This document shows, piece by piece, positions 35,183-45,396 of a DNA stretch of 64,000 nt (its first letter is position 1; each line of letters starts with the position of its first letter). The translations under genes and the position numbers were made by a program. Below the pieces are notes generated by a model, which did no database searches, was not told the origin of the DNA, and was given only the letters and a program-made list of their open reading frames with translations. The DNA comes from Cognataquiflexum rubidum (GTDB taxonomy: Bacteria > Bacteroidota > Bacteroidia > Cytophagales > Cyclobacteriaceae), in NCBI RefSeq assembly GCF_022538115.1, contig NZ_JAKZAL010000002.1, positions 62,001 to 126,000 of the forward strand, in the 5' to 3' direction.

Positions 35183-37939
35183 GTGCGGAATAACCGGTTC
35201 CTTTGGCTTCTATTTTTGGTTTTGTGGGCATTGCCCCAAATGGGCTATTCACAAAAAAGAAGCCAAAGAAATCTAGAGAAGAGGATCATTGCCCCCGATT
35301 CTATCCTTACTACTCCAACGAGGAATCCTTCTGCTTTGGATACTTTGCCGGAAATAAAAAATGACACCATTCCCATTACCGACAGCACAAAGATAGCACC
35401 CCAAGGGGATATCCAAACGGAAATCAAGTATTACGCAGAAGATAGTATCATCACAGATTTTCAATCCAAAAAAGTTTTCCTCCACAAAGGGGCCTGGTTT
35501 GAGTATGGTCTCATCAGGTTGGATGCTGACCTGATCATCATTGATTGGGAAAAAAGCGAAATATTTGCTTCGGGGGTGACCGATTCCTTGGGGGCCATTG
35601 AGGGAAATCCCATTTTTAAAGAAGGGGCGACATCCTATGAAATCCGTAAGGAAATGCGGTACAATTTCAAAAGCCAAAAAGCCATTATCAAAGATGTCGT
35701 TACGGAACAGCAGGATGGATTGCTCCGGGGAGAGACCATCAAAAAAGACAAAGACGGCAGTATTTACCTTGACCATGGGTTCTATACTACTTGTACTCTC
35801 GCCGAACCCCATTGGCACATCAACTCCAGCAAGATCAAATCGATCCGGGGCAAGCAGGTCGTCACGGGACCTTTCAACCTCTATTTCAATGGTATTCCAA
35901 CACCCTTTGGCCTTCCTTTTGGGATAATTCCCGACACCCCGGAAGAAAAAGCATCAGGAATTGTGTTTCCCTCCTATGGACAGGAACAGGTCAGGGGATT
36001 TTTTCTGAGAAACTTCGGCTACTATTTTGCTTTCAATGACTATGTACACACGAGGGTTACAGGCGATATTTTCTCCAATGGCGGTTGGGGTGCCAAAGCA
36101 TCTACCATGTACAAAAAAAGATACCGCTACAGTGGAGCCTTCAATATAGATTACCAAAAATTCAAAAGCCCCGAAACAGAACTGAACCCGGTCGATTACA
36201 ATACGATCTGGGTCAATTGGAACCATTCCCCCGAATCAAGGGGCAATTCACGGTTTTCTGCTTCGGTAAATGCCGGTACCTCCAACTACAATAACGTAGT
36301 GGTCAACCCCAACAACTTTGTTCAGAATGTAAAGTCTGAATTTTCGTCCAACATTTCTTACAGCAAGACTTTTTCAGGAACACCTTTCAGTATGTCTGCC
36401 AACCTGAGGCATTCCCAAAACATCCAATCAGACGAAGTCAATCTGATCCTGCCGGACATAGCGGTCAACATGAACCGACAAAACCCCTTTCAAAATGCCA
36501 AGTTTGAACCGATCAAGACATTAAACGTTGCCTGGAATTTCAACCTTCAGAATACCATCACAAACAGGATAACCCCACCTTTGGGCGTATCAAGCGAGGT
36601 AGTGGATCAGGGACAGGGGATCAGTCCTGACCAGAACATCATTCCATTCAATCTGGAAAACCTACCTTTATTGCTCAAAAATGCCAGCAATGGTGCCAAA
36701 AACACCATTCCGATTTCCTCCAATTTCCGCCTTTTCAAATACTTTACAGGAACAGCTTCAGCAAACCTGACCGAACTTTGGTACTTGGAAAAAACAAATT
36801 TCTTCTACAATCCTGTGGAACAAAGGGTGGATAAAATTTTGGAACCAGGCTTCAACAGGGTAACTTATTACAACACCTCCTTTGCCATGAATACCAACGT
36901 CTATGGTTTTTATAATTTTAAAGGAAGCAAAAAAATAGAAACCATCCGGCACCACATGCAGCCTTCTTTTGGATTTACATTCAATCCTGATTTTTCTGAT
37001 CCATCATTTGGGTTTTACCAAATTGTGCAAACTGACTCCATGGGAAGGTCCCAATTCTTCTCAAGACATCAGGGTTTTGTTTTTGGGGGTGCGCCTTTGG
37101 GTTCATCCAAATCTTTAAACCTCAATATCAGGAATACGCTTGAAGCTAAATTGAAAAAATTCAGTGAATCAGGAGAAGCAGAGACCAAGAAAATCCCATT
37201 GCTTCAAACTTTGAATATCGGTACGAGTTACAATTTTGAGGCTGATTCCTTCCAATTGGCACCGATTAGAATGGATACCAGAACTTCATTTTTTGACAAT
37301 AAATTGTCGCTCAACATCGCAGCTACCTTGGATCCATATGCGGAATTGGTCAAAAAAGATTCTGAAACCGGAGCGGTGACAGGACGTCGGGTCAACCAAT
37401 TTGCCTGGAGAAGCGGTCAGGGAATCGGTAAATTCAGGAATGTCACCATGAATATCAACGGAAACCTCAATCCTGCCAAACAGGGAGGCCAAGCCGGCGA
37501 AATGAGGGACCAAATGACTGACGACTTTCTGCAACAGGGAGGACAGCTGAATGAGTTTGTGGAAAACGAAATCAACCAAATCATCAATGACCCCTCACAA
37601 TATATCGAATGGAATATTCCTTGGTCTTTTGGTTTTGGTTTTAATGTAGCCTACTCTCAAGAGCCTGGCAGAAAGTCCAACATCACTTCAGCGGTCAATA
37701 TCAACGGTGACCTGAGTATCTCCGAAAAGTGGAAAATCACTTACAGCGGCGGCTATGATTTTATGACAGCGCAGCTTACCCAATCCATGATAGGTTTGGC
37801 GAGAGACCTTCACTGCTGGCAGATGAATGTCAGTTGGATTCCTTTTGGCCGATTCACTTCCTACAACCTCGATATCCGTGTCAAATCGTCCATTCTTCAG
37901 GATTTGAAAGTTTCTAGAAGAAGGTCATTCTTTGATTAA
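35183..37939 (+). CDS. LPS-assembly protein LptD-like outer-membrane protein
   Basis: The 918-residue protein begins with GTG at 35183; a stop codon lies immediately before, so no earlier start exists. A signal peptide follows ([19 protein letters not shown]). An OstA/LptA-like periplasmic jelly-roll domain covers about residues 75-200 ([20 protein letters not shown]), then the beta-barrel. The region [20 protein letters not shown] and [20 protein letters not shown] is the conserved LptD core. It inserts lipopolysaccharide into the outer leaflet of the outer membrane. One cysteine is visible near CTLAEPH and another near HCWQMNVSW. Confidence 0.85.
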   Translation: MRNNRFLWLLFLVLWALPQMGYSQKRSQRNLEKRIIAPDSILTTPTRNPSALDTLPEIKNDTIPITDSTKIAPQGDIQTEIKYYAEDSIITDFQSKKVFLHKGAWFEYGLIRLDADLIIIDWEKSEIFASGVTDSLGAIEGNPIFKEGATSYEIRKEMRYNFKSQKAIIKDVVTEQQDGLLRGETIKKDKDGSIYLDHGFYTTCTLAEPHWHINSSKIKSIRGKQVVTGPFNLYFNGIPTPFGLPFGIIPDTPEEKASGIVFPSYGQEQVRGFFLRNFGYYFAFNDYVHTRVTGDIFSNGGWGAKASTMYKKRYRYSGAFNIDYQKFKSPETELNPVDYNTIWVNWNHSPESRGNSRFSASVNAGTSNYNNVVVNPNNFVQNVKSEFSSNISYSKTFSGTPFSMSANLRHSQNIQSDEVNLILPDIAVNMNRQNPFQNAKFEPIKTLNVAWNFNLQNTITNRITPPLGVSSEVVDQGQGISPDQNIIPFNLENLPLLLKNASNGAKNTIPISSNFRLFKYFTGTASANLTELWYLEKTNFFYNPVEQRVDKILEPGFNRVTYYNTSFAMNTNVYGFYNFKGSKKIETIRHHMQPSFGFTFNPDFSDPSFGFYQIVQTDSMGRSQFFSRHQGFVFGGAPLGSSKSLNLNIRNTLEAKLKKFSESGEAETKKIPLLQTLNIGTSYNFEADSFQLAPIRMDTRTSFFDNKLSLNIAATLDPYAELVKKDSETGAVTGRRVNQFAWRSGQGIGKFRNVTMNINGNLNPAKQGGQAGEMRDQMTDDFLQQGGQLNEFVENEINQIINDPSQYIEWNIPWSFGFGFNVAYSQEPGRKSNITSAVNINGDLSISEKWKITYSGGYDFMTAQLTQSMIGLARDLHCWQMNVSWIPFGRFTSYNLDIRVKSSILQDLKVSRRRSFFD

Positions 37940-38028
37940 GATTTATCGGAAATTGATTTTCGGCTATATGTATTTTTTGCTGTTTCGATTTCTTCACTTT
38001 ACCCCTTATTTTTATTAACTTCCTTCCT

Positions 38029-39753
38029 ATGAACGGAGGAGAAATCATCGCCCAAGTACTCCTAAACCACGGAGTCAAATTCCTGTTTACGCTATGTGGT
38101 GGACATATTTCACCGATTTTTGTTGGTGCTGAGAAAGCGGGAATCAGGGTCATCGATACACGACATGAAGCCACGGCAGTTTTTGCAGCAGATGCTGTGG
38201 GAAGATTGACGGGAATTCCCGGAGTTGTTGCGGTCACTGCGGGACCAGGCCTGACCAATACCATCACAGCCATCAAAAATGCCCAAATGGCCCAATCGCC
38301 TGTGATATTGTTGGGAGGTGCAGCCGCTACTTTGCTCAAAGGCAGGGGAGCGCTGCAGGACATTGATCAGATCAGTATTATCAAACCCATCGTCAAGTGG
38401 GCAGCCATTATCAAGAAAGTGAAGGATATTGGGCCGACTATGGAAAAAGCCTTTCAGATTGCAGCTGAAGGCGTCCCCGGACCGGTTTTTATAGAATGCC
38501 CCATCGACACACTCTACCCCGAGGCCATGGTCAGAGAGTGGTATGGTGCCAAAAGCAAATCAGGAACCCCATCCCTGAAGGACAAGGCTTTACAATGGTA
38601 CATTGAGAGACATGCCAAGAAGCTTTTTGAGGACAACGACAAGACTATTTTCAATACCCATCCCGAAAAGTCAAAATTTCCGCTGCATTCTGATTCACAA
38701 TTGGCGAAAGCTGCTTCCCTGATCCAGAAAGCCAAACGTCCGCTGATGATTTTGGGAAGCGGTGCCATGCTCCAACCCGAGTTGGCCGGGCAACTGGCCA
38801 TAGCGATAGAACAAATAGGGATACCTGTTTTCCTCAGTGGTATGGGAAGAGGTTTGCTCGGGAGCTCAGGCAGGCTTCATGTCCGGCACAAAAGAAAGGA
38901 AGCCATCAAAGAAGCCGACTTGATTATTTTGGCAGGGGTGCCCAATGATTTCCGTCTTGATTATGGAAGCCATATCGGCAGCCGAAAATTCATTTCCATC
39001 AACAGGAGCGAGTCAGAACTTTTTCTCAACAAAAAACCCACACTCGCTGTCCAAGCTGATCCCTGTAGTTTTTTGGTAGCCCTTTCTGATCATTTGAAAG
39101 TCAACTTGCATGAATGGCAGGATACTTTGCGGAAGAGGGATTCGATGAGGGATGAGGAGATTGGCAAACAGTCTGAAGAAAACATTAATGGTTTAAATCC
39201 TTTGAAGTTGCTTTGCGAATTGGAGCATCAATTGCCCGAAAAAGCGGTTCTCGTGGCAGATGGAGGCGATTTTGTGGCGACTGCTTCCTATACTTTGCGG
39301 GCAAGACAACCTTTGTCATGGCTTGATCCGGGAGCTTATGGGACCTTGGGAGTCGGAGCAGGTTTTGCCATCGCGGCGGCTTTGGTCTATCCGGACCGGC
39401 CTGTTTGGATCTTGTATGGAGATGGGAGTGCAGGATACAGCCTGATGGAATTCGATACTTTCCAAAGACATGGATTGGCTATCACTGCCCTCATCGGAAA
39501 TGATGCCTGTTGGACGCAGATTGCCAGAGATCAGGTGGAGTTTTTGGGTTCGGACTGCGCTGTGACATTGGATGCTTCAGATTATGAAAAGATACCTTTG
39601 TCCTTCGGCGTGGAAGGTCAAAAAACCGAGAGTTTGGAAGCTTTTGTATCGGCAGTGAAGCAGGCCATAACTTCAAATCAACAAGGTAAATCCTATTTGA
39701 TCAATGCCATAATCGGGAAGACAGACTTTAGGAAAGGGTCGATTTCGGTTTGA
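38029..39753 (+). CDS. Thiamine diphosphate-dependent enzyme, acetolactate synthase / 2-hydroxyacyl-CoA lyase type
   Basis: The 574-residue enzyme has the three-domain layout. N-terminal PYR domain: [20 protein letters not shown] and the catalytic Glu in [15 protein letters not shown] (about 44-50). Middle domain: [14 protein letters not shown]-terminal PP domain: the ThDP/Mg motif [20 protein letters not shown] to GNDACW. The sequence pattern is nearest to ILVBL / 2-hydroxyacyl-CoA lyase-like proteins; the substrate is not certain. Catalytic acetolactate synthase cannot be excluded, but no small subunit is adjacent. Confidence 0.8.
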   Translation: MNGGEIIAQVLLNHGVKFLFTLCGGHISPIFVGAEKAGIRVIDTRHEATAVFAADAVGRLTGIPGVVAVTAGPGLTNTITAIKNAQMAQSPVILLGGAAATLLKGRGALQDIDQISIIKPIVKWAAIIKKVKDIGPTMEKAFQIAAEGVPGPVFIECPIDTLYPEAMVREWYGAKSKSGTPSLKDKALQWYIERHAKKLFEDNDKTIFNTHPEKSKFPLHSDSQLAKAASLIQKAKRPLMILGSGAMLQPELAGQLAIAIEQIGIPVFLSGMGRGLLGSSGRLHVRHKRKEAIKEADLIILAGVPNDFRLDYGSHIGSRKFISINRSESELFLNKKPTLAVQADPCSFLVALSDHLKVNLHEWQDTLRKRDSMRDEEIGKQSEENINGLNPLKLLCELEHQLPEKAVLVADGGDFVATASYTLRARQPLSWLDPGAYGTLGVGAGFAIAAALVYPDRPVWILYGDGSAGYSLMEFDTFQRHGLAITALIGNDACWTQIARDQVEFLGSDCAVTLDASDYEKIPLSFGVEGQKTESLEAFVSAVKQAITSNQQGKSYLINAIIGKTDFRKGSISV

Positions 39754-39958
39754 GGGGGGTGGGAAGTTGGGAAGTAAGGAAGTAAGGAAGTCGGGAAGTG
39801 GGAGGTTGGGAAGTAAGGAAGTAATGAAGTCGGGAAGTGGGAAGTACGAAGTTGGAATTAGTTTAAGAAGTAAAAAGTAAAAGGTAAGAGGTTGGGAAGT
39901 CGGGAAATACGAAGCGGGAATTAGTTTAAGAAGTAAAAAGTAAAAGGTGAGAGGAACA
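39754..39958 (+). repeat. GGAAGT-rich tract after the ThDP enzyme stop
   Basis: Starting right after the stop codon: repeated words GGGAAGT, AAGGAAGT and GAAGTCGGGAAGTGGGA with scattered substitutions, almost C-free on the coding strand. A second GTTTAAGAAGTAAAAAGTAA block is repeated near 39860 and 39925. Confidence 0.8.
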
Positions 39959-40260
39959 AAGTATTATGTACCAAGTTGCAAGCTTACTAATTCGACAATT
40001 CGACAACTTGACAACGCGAAGCTGAAAACCCGACAACGCGAAGCAGACAACCATGACAACTATTATAACCAATATAACTACTAGAACAATTACAACCATT
40101 ACAACCAAATATAACCATTACAACTCCAATCACTAAAAATCCTCCAATTCGCAGCTTACCAAAAACCCTCAAGAGTAAAAATTCATTGACAAAAAACCAC
40201 TTTTTTATATTCCTTCTTTGTTTTACCTTTTGAAAATAGTCTTCATTGATCCTATCCACT
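39959..40260. other. 302-base upstream region of the M20 gene with short repeats
   Basis: It holds CGACAACGCGAAGCAGACAA-type words (twice, around 40010-40050) and an ACAACCATTACAACC-type tract (about 40050-40130). The 16-base word ACAACGCGAAGCAGAC recurs at 42160-42205. No gene is supported. Confidence 0.6.
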
Positions 40261-41778
40261 ATGAAAAAATCCTTTCCCTTATTCGTTCTTCTTTTGACCT
40301 TACCAACAATCCTTTTGGCACAGGGAAAGAAAGCGATCGATCTCGATGCTGTCACTGAAAAACATTTTCTCTCCGGTATCGGAATTCTCAATGACCTGGT
40401 TTCCATCCCCAACAACTCCAATAACAAGGAAGAGCTGGTTCCAAATATAGAGTGGTGCGAGGAAAACTTTGAGAAAAGAGGTTGGAAAATAGAACGCTTG
40501 GAGACGAAAGGTTTTCCTATGCTTTTGGCAGAAAAAACATTCCCAAAAGCCCAAAAGACAGTTTTGTTTTACTTTCATGTGGATGGTCAGCCTGTAGAAA
40601 AGAAGCGCTGGGATCAGGAGGATCCATTCAAACCGGTGTTGAAGAAAATGGAAAACGGCAAGTGGGAAACCATCCCAATGGAAACATTGGACTCTTCGTA
40701 TGATGCTGAATGGAGAATTTTTGCCCGGTCTTCCTCTGATGACAAAGGTCCTTTGGCGATGTTTTTGACAGCTTGGGATGCCTTGACTCAAGAAGGAAAC
40801 TCCCCCAATTACAATATCAAAGTCATTCTCGATTTCGAAGAAGAAATAGGTTCACCGAATCTGCCGGCTGCCGTCCTCATACACAAAGAAAAGTTGGCCG
40901 CCGACATGATGCTGATTATGGACGGGCCAAGACACCTGAGCAATGAACCGACTTTGAGTTTTGGGGCAAGGGGAATTTCTGAAATTACCTTGACGGTCTT
41001 TGGACCAAGGGCAGCCCAACACAGTGGACATTATGGCAATTATGCACCCAACCCAGCATTCCGTTTGTCTCAATTATTGGCTTCTATGAAAGATGATGAA
41101 GGGCGGGTGACCATCCCTGGATTTTATGACGGGATCAAACTAACCGAAACAGAAAAAGCCATTCTGACAAAGGTTCCCGATAATGAAGAGGCGATTAAGA
41201 AAAAACTTGGAATTGGTTCCACAGACAAAGTTGCCAGTACCTATCAGGAATCATTGCAGTATCCCTCGCTCAACATCCGTGGATTGGCCGCGGGAGGTGT
41301 CAGGGAAATGGCAACGACCATCGTGCCTGCCGAAGCCATTGCAGAGATTGACATCCGATTGGTGCCCGAAAGTGATCCCGAGAGGCTTTTTGCCTTGGTC
41401 AGGAAGCATATCGAAGGCCAGGGTTACCACATTCTGGACCATACGCCCACAGATGAGGAGAGGTTGAAATACCCAAAATTGGTCAGGTGGGAAGGAACCA
41501 TTTCCTACAAAGCCTTCCGAACACCTTTTGATTCCGAACCGGGTATTTTTCTGAACAAAGCCATGGTCAGGGCTTTTGGCAAAGACCCGATCAAAATCCG
41601 CATCAGTGGCGGTTCACTTCCGATTGCTCCTTTTGTCGATGCGTTGCAAATTCCGGCAGTAACTGTGGTGACTGTCAACTCCGACAACAACCAACATGGC
41701 CCCAATGAGAACATCCGTTTGGGGAATTACAAAGAAGGTATCAAGACGGCGTTGGCGATTTTTACCCAAGAATTGTAG
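40261..41778 (+). CDS. Secreted M20-family metallopeptidase
   Basis: ATG 40261 is used; the frame is open from a TTG at 40246. The signal peptide is MKKSFPLFVLLLTLPTILLA. M20 metal ligands and catalytic residues: FYFHVDGQPV (first His, Asp), SSDDKGPLAMFL (bridging Asp), FEEEIGSPNL (general base Glu) and the distal HGPNENIRLGN (last His). A dimerisation domain separates the halves. By family it hydrolyses short peptides or acyl amino acids; the specificity is unknown. Monocistronic. Confidence 0.85.
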   Translation: MKKSFPLFVLLLTLPTILLAQGKKAIDLDAVTEKHFLSGIGILNDLVSIPNNSNNKEELVPNIEWCEENFEKRGWKIERLETKGFPMLLAEKTFPKAQKTVLFYFHVDGQPVEKKRWDQEDPFKPVLKKMENGKWETIPMETLDSSYDAEWRIFARSSSDDKGPLAMFLTAWDALTQEGNSPNYNIKVILDFEEEIGSPNLPAAVLIHKEKLAADMMLIMDGPRHLSNEPTLSFGARGISEITLTVFGPRAAQHSGHYGNYAPNPAFRLSQLLASMKDDEGRVTIPGFYDGIKLTETEKAILTKVPDNEEAIKKKLGIGSTDKVASTYQESLQYPSLNIRGLAAGGVREMATTIVPAEAIAEIDIRLVPESDPERLFALVRKHIEGQGYHILDHTPTDEERLKYPKLVRWEGTISYKAFRTPFDSEPGIFLNKAMVRAFGKDPIKIRISGGSLPIAPFVDALQIPAVTVVTVNSDNNQHGPNENIRLGNYKEGIKTALAIFTQEL

Positions 41779-42306
41779 GAAAAGATGCGAGATTTGAGAC
41801 TTGAGATGTGAGACATGGGAAATTTAGAATGCTGAATGAATAATGAAGAATTTTGGGATTCAACTACTATCATTAACAATGACGCGAATTTCTGGGTCGT
41901 CACACTGATCCGCCGCGGCGGAGAAGTGTCTCATTTAAGAGATTCTTCACCTTCGCAAGCTGCGGTTCAGAATGACGGAGGAGCAACCGTCATTACCATT
42001 TCTGAAAATTGGCAAAATGTTAAAGACTCAGAATGACGAATTCGAAAACCCGAAAACTCGATTACGAGAAGCAGACAAAAATTACAACAACTAGAACAAT
42101 TACAACCAATCAGAGAGAGACCCTTCATTCCTCAGGGTGACGAATTCGAAAACCCGAAAACTCGATAACGCGAAGCAGACAGCCCGACAACGCGAAGCAG
42201 ACAACAATTACAACCACTACAACAATTACAACCAACCCTAAGACAGATTCTTCGCTTCACTCAGAATGACATGAGAGACCCTTCGTTCCTCAGGGTGACG
42301 GACATG
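41779..42306. other. 528-base gene-free region built of several intergenic repeat families
   Basis: It opens with a C-poor purine-rich tract right after the M20 stop (GAGATTTGAGACTTGAGATG), followed by two CGAATTCGAAAACCCGAAAA blocks (about 42037 and 42143), two TTCCTCAGGGTGACG copies (42131 and 42287), two TCAGAATGAC words, and CGCGAAGCAGACA repeats. A 66-codon frame (41836-42036) is not convincing: it has no homologue-like pattern and overlaps the repeat. Treat as non-coding. Confidence 0.65.
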
Positions 42307-43077
42307 TTAAATATACCCCACCACCCAATAGACCGTAATCCCAATCCATTCTTTGAAAAGTCTATGCCACATGAAAATGGAATAAGGTTCAGGTTGGAGC
42401 AATTGTGGGATGCTGAAGCGGATATCTTCAGAATAATAATCCACCGGAAAAGTATCTGTCTGCAAACCTACTTTGTCAAAGCAACCTTTGGAGCGGTACA
42501 TGTGAAAGGCGGAGGTGATCAGTAAAAATCTTTGGTCAAGGTCGAATCCGTTTTGAGTAAGAACCTCTTTGGAAAATGCTGCGTTTTCTCTCGTATTTTT
42601 TGCTTTGTTTTCTACCAAAATATCCTCATTTGGAACACCGGTCATGACCATAAAATCCCTTAGCATTTCAGCTTCAGTGTTGGAATTGGAGGGGTCAAGA
42701 CCCTGTCCACCGGTGATGAGGATTTTTTTGATTTTGCCCAATTTATAGAGTTGCACTGCATGGGTGGCGCGGTCAGCGCCCTTATTGAAAAAAGTACGGT
42801 CCGAGGCTGTTTTGTTCAGGTTGGTCACGCCGGTCAGGACAATGCCGACTTCGTAATTGGGTAGCGTATCGAAGGCTTTGAAATCCGGTTCCCAAGTTTT
42901 CATGGCGAGGTTTGCCAAAAACTGATTGGAAAAAAAGAGGATTAGAATGATTCCACCTAACATCAATTTCTTGCTGTACTTCTTTTTGCGGAGCCAAAAA
43001 CCTGAAATCAGTAAAATCAGGATGATCGTCAGCGGCATGGCCAAAAAACTCAGGAACTGGGAAAGGTAGAAGAACAT
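42307..43077 (-). CDS. YdcF/ElyC-type membrane protein (DUF218)
   Basis: The 256-residue protein has N-terminal membrane helices (about 1-25 and 38-57) and a periplasmic DUF218 domain. Conserved blocks: IVLTGVTNLNKTASDRTFF, ATHAVQLYKLGKIKKILITGGQG (about 104-126), NTRENAAFSKEVL and LLITSAFHMYRSKGCF. Relatives (ElyC, SanA, YdcF) affect peptidoglycan or envelope-precursor metabolism. It is monocistronic on the minus strand. Confidence 0.85.
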   Translation of the reverse strand: MFFYLSQFLSFLAMPLTIILILLISGFWLRKKKYSKKLMLGGIILILFFSNQFLANLAMKTWEPDFKAFDTLPNYEVGIVLTGVTNLNKTASDRTFFNKGADRATHAVQLYKLGKIKKILITGGQGLDPSNSNTEAEMLRDFMVMTGVPNEDILVENKAKNTRENAAFSKEVLTQNGFDLDQRFLLITSAFHMYRSKGCFDKVGLQTDTFPVDYYSEDIRFSIPQLLQPEPYSIFMWHRLFKEWIGITVYWVVGYI

Positions 43078-43218
43078 GCGGATGGGTTTTTGGGAAAAAG
43101 ATTAATCCAAAACTAGGGTTAGCAGGTTTGAATTGACGAATTTAATGATTCAAAGTTTTCAAAAGAAAATTATTGTGAAAAGAGCGGGAGAGTAGTTTTT
43201 AATAGAGGAATATAAGAA

Positions 43219-43306
43219 TATTTCGCCCCTTCAGGGCTTTGGTTTGGATATTGTCTTATCCCGATGGGCTTCACCCATCGCTATGGTATTTCGCCCCTTC
43301 AGGGCT
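43219..43306. repeat. Triple hairpin element with TTCA loops (REP-like)
   Basis: Two identical 20-base copies of TATTTCGCCCCTTCAGGGCT (43219-43238 and 43287-43306) flank GATGGGCTTCACCCATC. Each can fold into a short GC-rich hairpin whose loop contains TTCA. This combination recurs between genes in many Bacteroidota. Confidence 0.75.
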
Positions 43307-43389
43307 GAAAACGTGGGAATCAACAATATACCCATTTACCAATAATCAAATTCTCTGAGAAGGACATTTTTTGTTAAGATGAGTTTCTT

Positions 43390-43490
43390 ATCACACTTCA
43401 GTTAAACAATTAAACAGTTAACCATATAATCAAATAACCACTAACCGATTAACCATTAACCAAATAACCAATCACCAAATAACCAACCAC
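43390..43490 (-). repeat. AATAACC-type tract directly after the YdeI-like stop
   Basis: Irregular repeats of CAAATAACCA and AACCATTAACC on the plus strand; the sense strand is built of GGTTATTTGG and contains almost no C. Same kind as 34266-34314. Confidence 0.7.
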
Positions 43491-44012
43491 TCACCACCCC
43501 TTATGCAGATTATTGTAGTACTTAATTTTTTCATTGAGGAGTTTGTAATCCAATTTGCCTTTCAAATCCTTCAGGTGTTCGATGATGGCAAGCGACTTAT
43601 TGAGCCGTGAGTTGGTGTTCTTGACTTTGGTAACGATGTATATCAGTCCCCGCTGCTTTCCTTTGGTCAGGGCATAGAAATACCCGCTTCCCACCTCATC
43701 CTGATCTAGGAGTACCTGCATTTCTTCGGGCATATCATGGCCATATTCGGAGTTGTCCTTTTCCAAGGTCATGGTGATTTTGTCCCCCTCCGCGATTTTG
43801 AGCTTTTCCCGGTTGGGCTTATTGAGCAGGATATACCAATATTCCTTGGTCTTCATCAAGGCAGCAGGGAAGACGGGGATTCCTTCCAAGTGAACCCTAA
43901 CCCGCCTGTTGTCGCCATCGATAAACTGCGCCGCAATATCCTCCGGAACAGGCAGGTGAAACCTCCAAAGGTTGGTATGGAAATCTTCCAAAGTGGATAA
44001 AAATGAGATCAT
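43491..44012 (-). CDS. DUF1905/YdeI-like (OmdA) protein
   Basis: The 173-residue soluble protein begins with a DUF1905-type beta-barrel (about 12-95): LWRFHLPVPEDIAAQFIDGD, GIPVFPAALMKTKEYWYILL and KIAEGDKITMTLEKDNSEYG, followed by a bacteriocin-protection (OmdA) helical part (MPEEMQVLLDQDEVGSGYFY). The last segment differs from the usual K-R..YiiW.r sequence: KGKQRGLIYIVTKVKNTNSR. Function unknown. It is divergent from the PhyH-like gene across 52 bases. Confidence 0.75.
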   Translation of the reverse strand: MISFLSTLEDFHTNLWRFHLPVPEDIAAQFIDGDNRRVRVHLEGIPVFPAALMKTKEYWYILLNKPNREKLKIAEGDKITMTLEKDNSEYGHDMPEEMQVLLDQDEVGSGYFYALTKGKQRGLIYIVTKVKNTNSRLNKSLAIIEHLKDLKGKLDYKLLNEKIKYYNNLHKGW

Positions 44013-44064
44013 TTGAGGGAAAATTTTTCTCTAAATATCGCAGTTTTTCGATTAAATTAACAGC

Positions 44065-44991
44065 ATGACAAATGATCCCAAATCCAATTATTCGGTCTCC
44101 AAGACCGCTACTACCAAGCTCAATGACCGTAGCAACGGAAAACCATTACAGGCAATGTCTGAAGCGGATTGGGATTTTTGGGTCCATAATGGCTATGTGA
44201 TTATCAAAAATGCCGTTCCAAAATCTCAGGCAAAAAAGTTGGTGGATTTCCTATGGGAATACGAAGGGAAAGACCCGGAAAACCCGGAGTCCTGGTACCG
44301 AAAAACCAATCCCGATATGGAGATGAAGGAATTGGTCAATACCGGGATGGTCGAAATCTACCACCACCAATTCCTGTGGGACAACAGGCAGACGCCCAAA
44401 GTCCATCAGGCTTTTTCGGATATCTGGGGTACCGAAAAACTGTGGGTGACCATCGACCGGGCCAACCTGAACTTTCCCATCCGGCCCGGATTTGAGTACA
44501 AGGGTTTTATCCATTGGGACTATGACCCCGAGACCAAACCCCAAAATGTGCAAGGTGTCCTTGCCCTCGCTGACCAAACCGATGAAGATATGGGAGGCTT
44601 CCAATGTATCCCCGAACTTTACCGGACTTACGATACCTGGAAACTTGCCCAACCTGCCGACCGCAATTATTTCCAACCCGACACTACCGGATTTGAACTG
44701 ACCAAAGTCAAATTGGAAGCAGGTGACTTGCTGATCTTCAATTCACTTTTGCCACATGGAATCCGTGCCAACAGGAGCAAGGACAAAGTCCGCATCGCCC
44801 AATACCTCTCCATGATGCCTGCCGAACCCGAAAATGAATCCCTCCGTCAGTGGCGCACCCACAGTTGGCAAAGCCGCGAAGCGCTGAAAGGCTATGCCTT
44901 TCCAGGCGATCCTTTGCAAAGGGAAAAACAGCATCCTGTAGCGGAATTGACAGATTTAGGGAAGAGGTTATTGGGATTGGAGGAATGGTAG
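44065..44991 (+). CDS. Phytanoyl-CoA dioxygenase (PhyH) family protein
   Basis: The 308-residue protein looks like an Fe(II)/2-oxoglutarate dioxygenase: the HxD iron motif is HWDYDP (about residues 151-156) and the distal His is in LPHGIRANRSKDKVRIAQYL (about 232-245) with the Arg that would bind 2-oxoglutarate. The N-terminal part ADWDFWVHNGYVIIKNAVPK is typical of PhyH proteins. Substrate unknown; family members hydroxylate lipids, amino acids or natural products. Single gene. Confidence 0.8.
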   Translation: MTNDPKSNYSVSKTATTKLNDRSNGKPLQAMSEADWDFWVHNGYVIIKNAVPKSQAKKLVDFLWEYEGKDPENPESWYRKTNPDMEMKELVNTGMVEIYHHQFLWDNRQTPKVHQAFSDIWGTEKLWVTIDRANLNFPIRPGFEYKGFIHWDYDPETKPQNVQGVLALADQTDEDMGGFQCIPELYRTYDTWKLAQPADRNYFQPDTTGFELTKVKLEAGDLLIFNSLLPHGIRANRSKDKVRIAQYLSMMPAEPENESLRQWRTHSWQSREALKGYAFPGDPLQREKQHPVAELTDLGKRLLGLEEW

Positions 44992-45100
44992 GGGAAGTGG
45001 GAAACGGGAAGTACCAGTTACGAAGTACGAGGTGGGAAGTAGACACGAGATACGAGAGACGAGATGCGAGAGCCGAGATGAGGGAGAAGTGAGAGGTTAG
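44992..45100 (+). repeat. GGAAGT/CGAGA tract after the dioxygenase stop
   Basis: Words GGGAAGT, TACGAAGTACGAGGTGGGA and CGAGAGACGAGATGCGAGAG. The last is the reverse complement of the tract after the carboxylase gene (32334-32413), but on the coding strand here as there. Confidence 0.75.
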
Positions 45101-45186
45101 ATAGCTGAATGGTAGCCCAGAGGCGGAGTATGGGTGGGAGAGACACGGAGTATCCCTAGGGGAAGGTGGGGGGAATCATCACGGGT

Positions 45187-45214
45187 CTAGGGATTTACTG
45201 TTGGAAATCCCTAG
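45187..45214. other. Perfect 10-base hairpin
   Basis: CTAGGGATTT and AAATCCCTAG are perfect inverted arms with an 8-base loop. No T run follows on either strand, so a terminator is not favoured; it could be a small RNA or an element end. Confidence 0.5.
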
Positions 45215-45396
45215 GTTTGGGACTGAGGGAAATCATCTGAAATTCGTTAGATCATGTCCTGTAGGAGGGTTTTAAATCAGCCTGATAAGGCTTTTGAGTC
45301 TGAATAAAAAACCCATTTCATGGCTTCCAATGTGATTTTCGGAATGATATTCCTAAATTTAATTTGTTGTCAATCACAAGGTTTAAATTTGAGAAT

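Larger units (their letters stand above)
43078..43490. other. 413-base spacer with a hairpin triplet and an AATAACC tract
   Basis: It holds the triple hairpin 43219-43306 and, directly downstream of the YdeI-like gene on its sense strand, the C-poor tract 43390-43490. No gene is supported. Confidence 0.6.
44992..45396. other. 405-base spacer with C-poor tract and a hairpin
   Basis: A C-poor GGAAGT/CGAGA tract (44992-45100) follows the dioxygenase stop; then GC-richer sequence with TATCCCTAGGGGA and a strong hairpin (45187-45214). The last 130 bases are AT-rich and upstream of the broken membrane-protein gene. Confidence 0.6.

Noticed and set aside
39754-39958. Regular GGAAGT words looked at first like a CRISPR or minisatellite array
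   Set aside because: There are no spacers of constant length and no conserved 25-40 base repeat; words degrade gradually.
40010-40130. ACAACC-rich stretch as a regulatory RNA or attenuator
   Set aside because: No stable stem can be drawn and words are repeated after 42060 in unrelated context; more likely repeat debris.
41836-42036. 66-codon frame in the repeat region after the M20 gene
   Set aside because: Starts within a repeat tract and contains TCAGAATGAC-type repeat words; no protein-like pattern.
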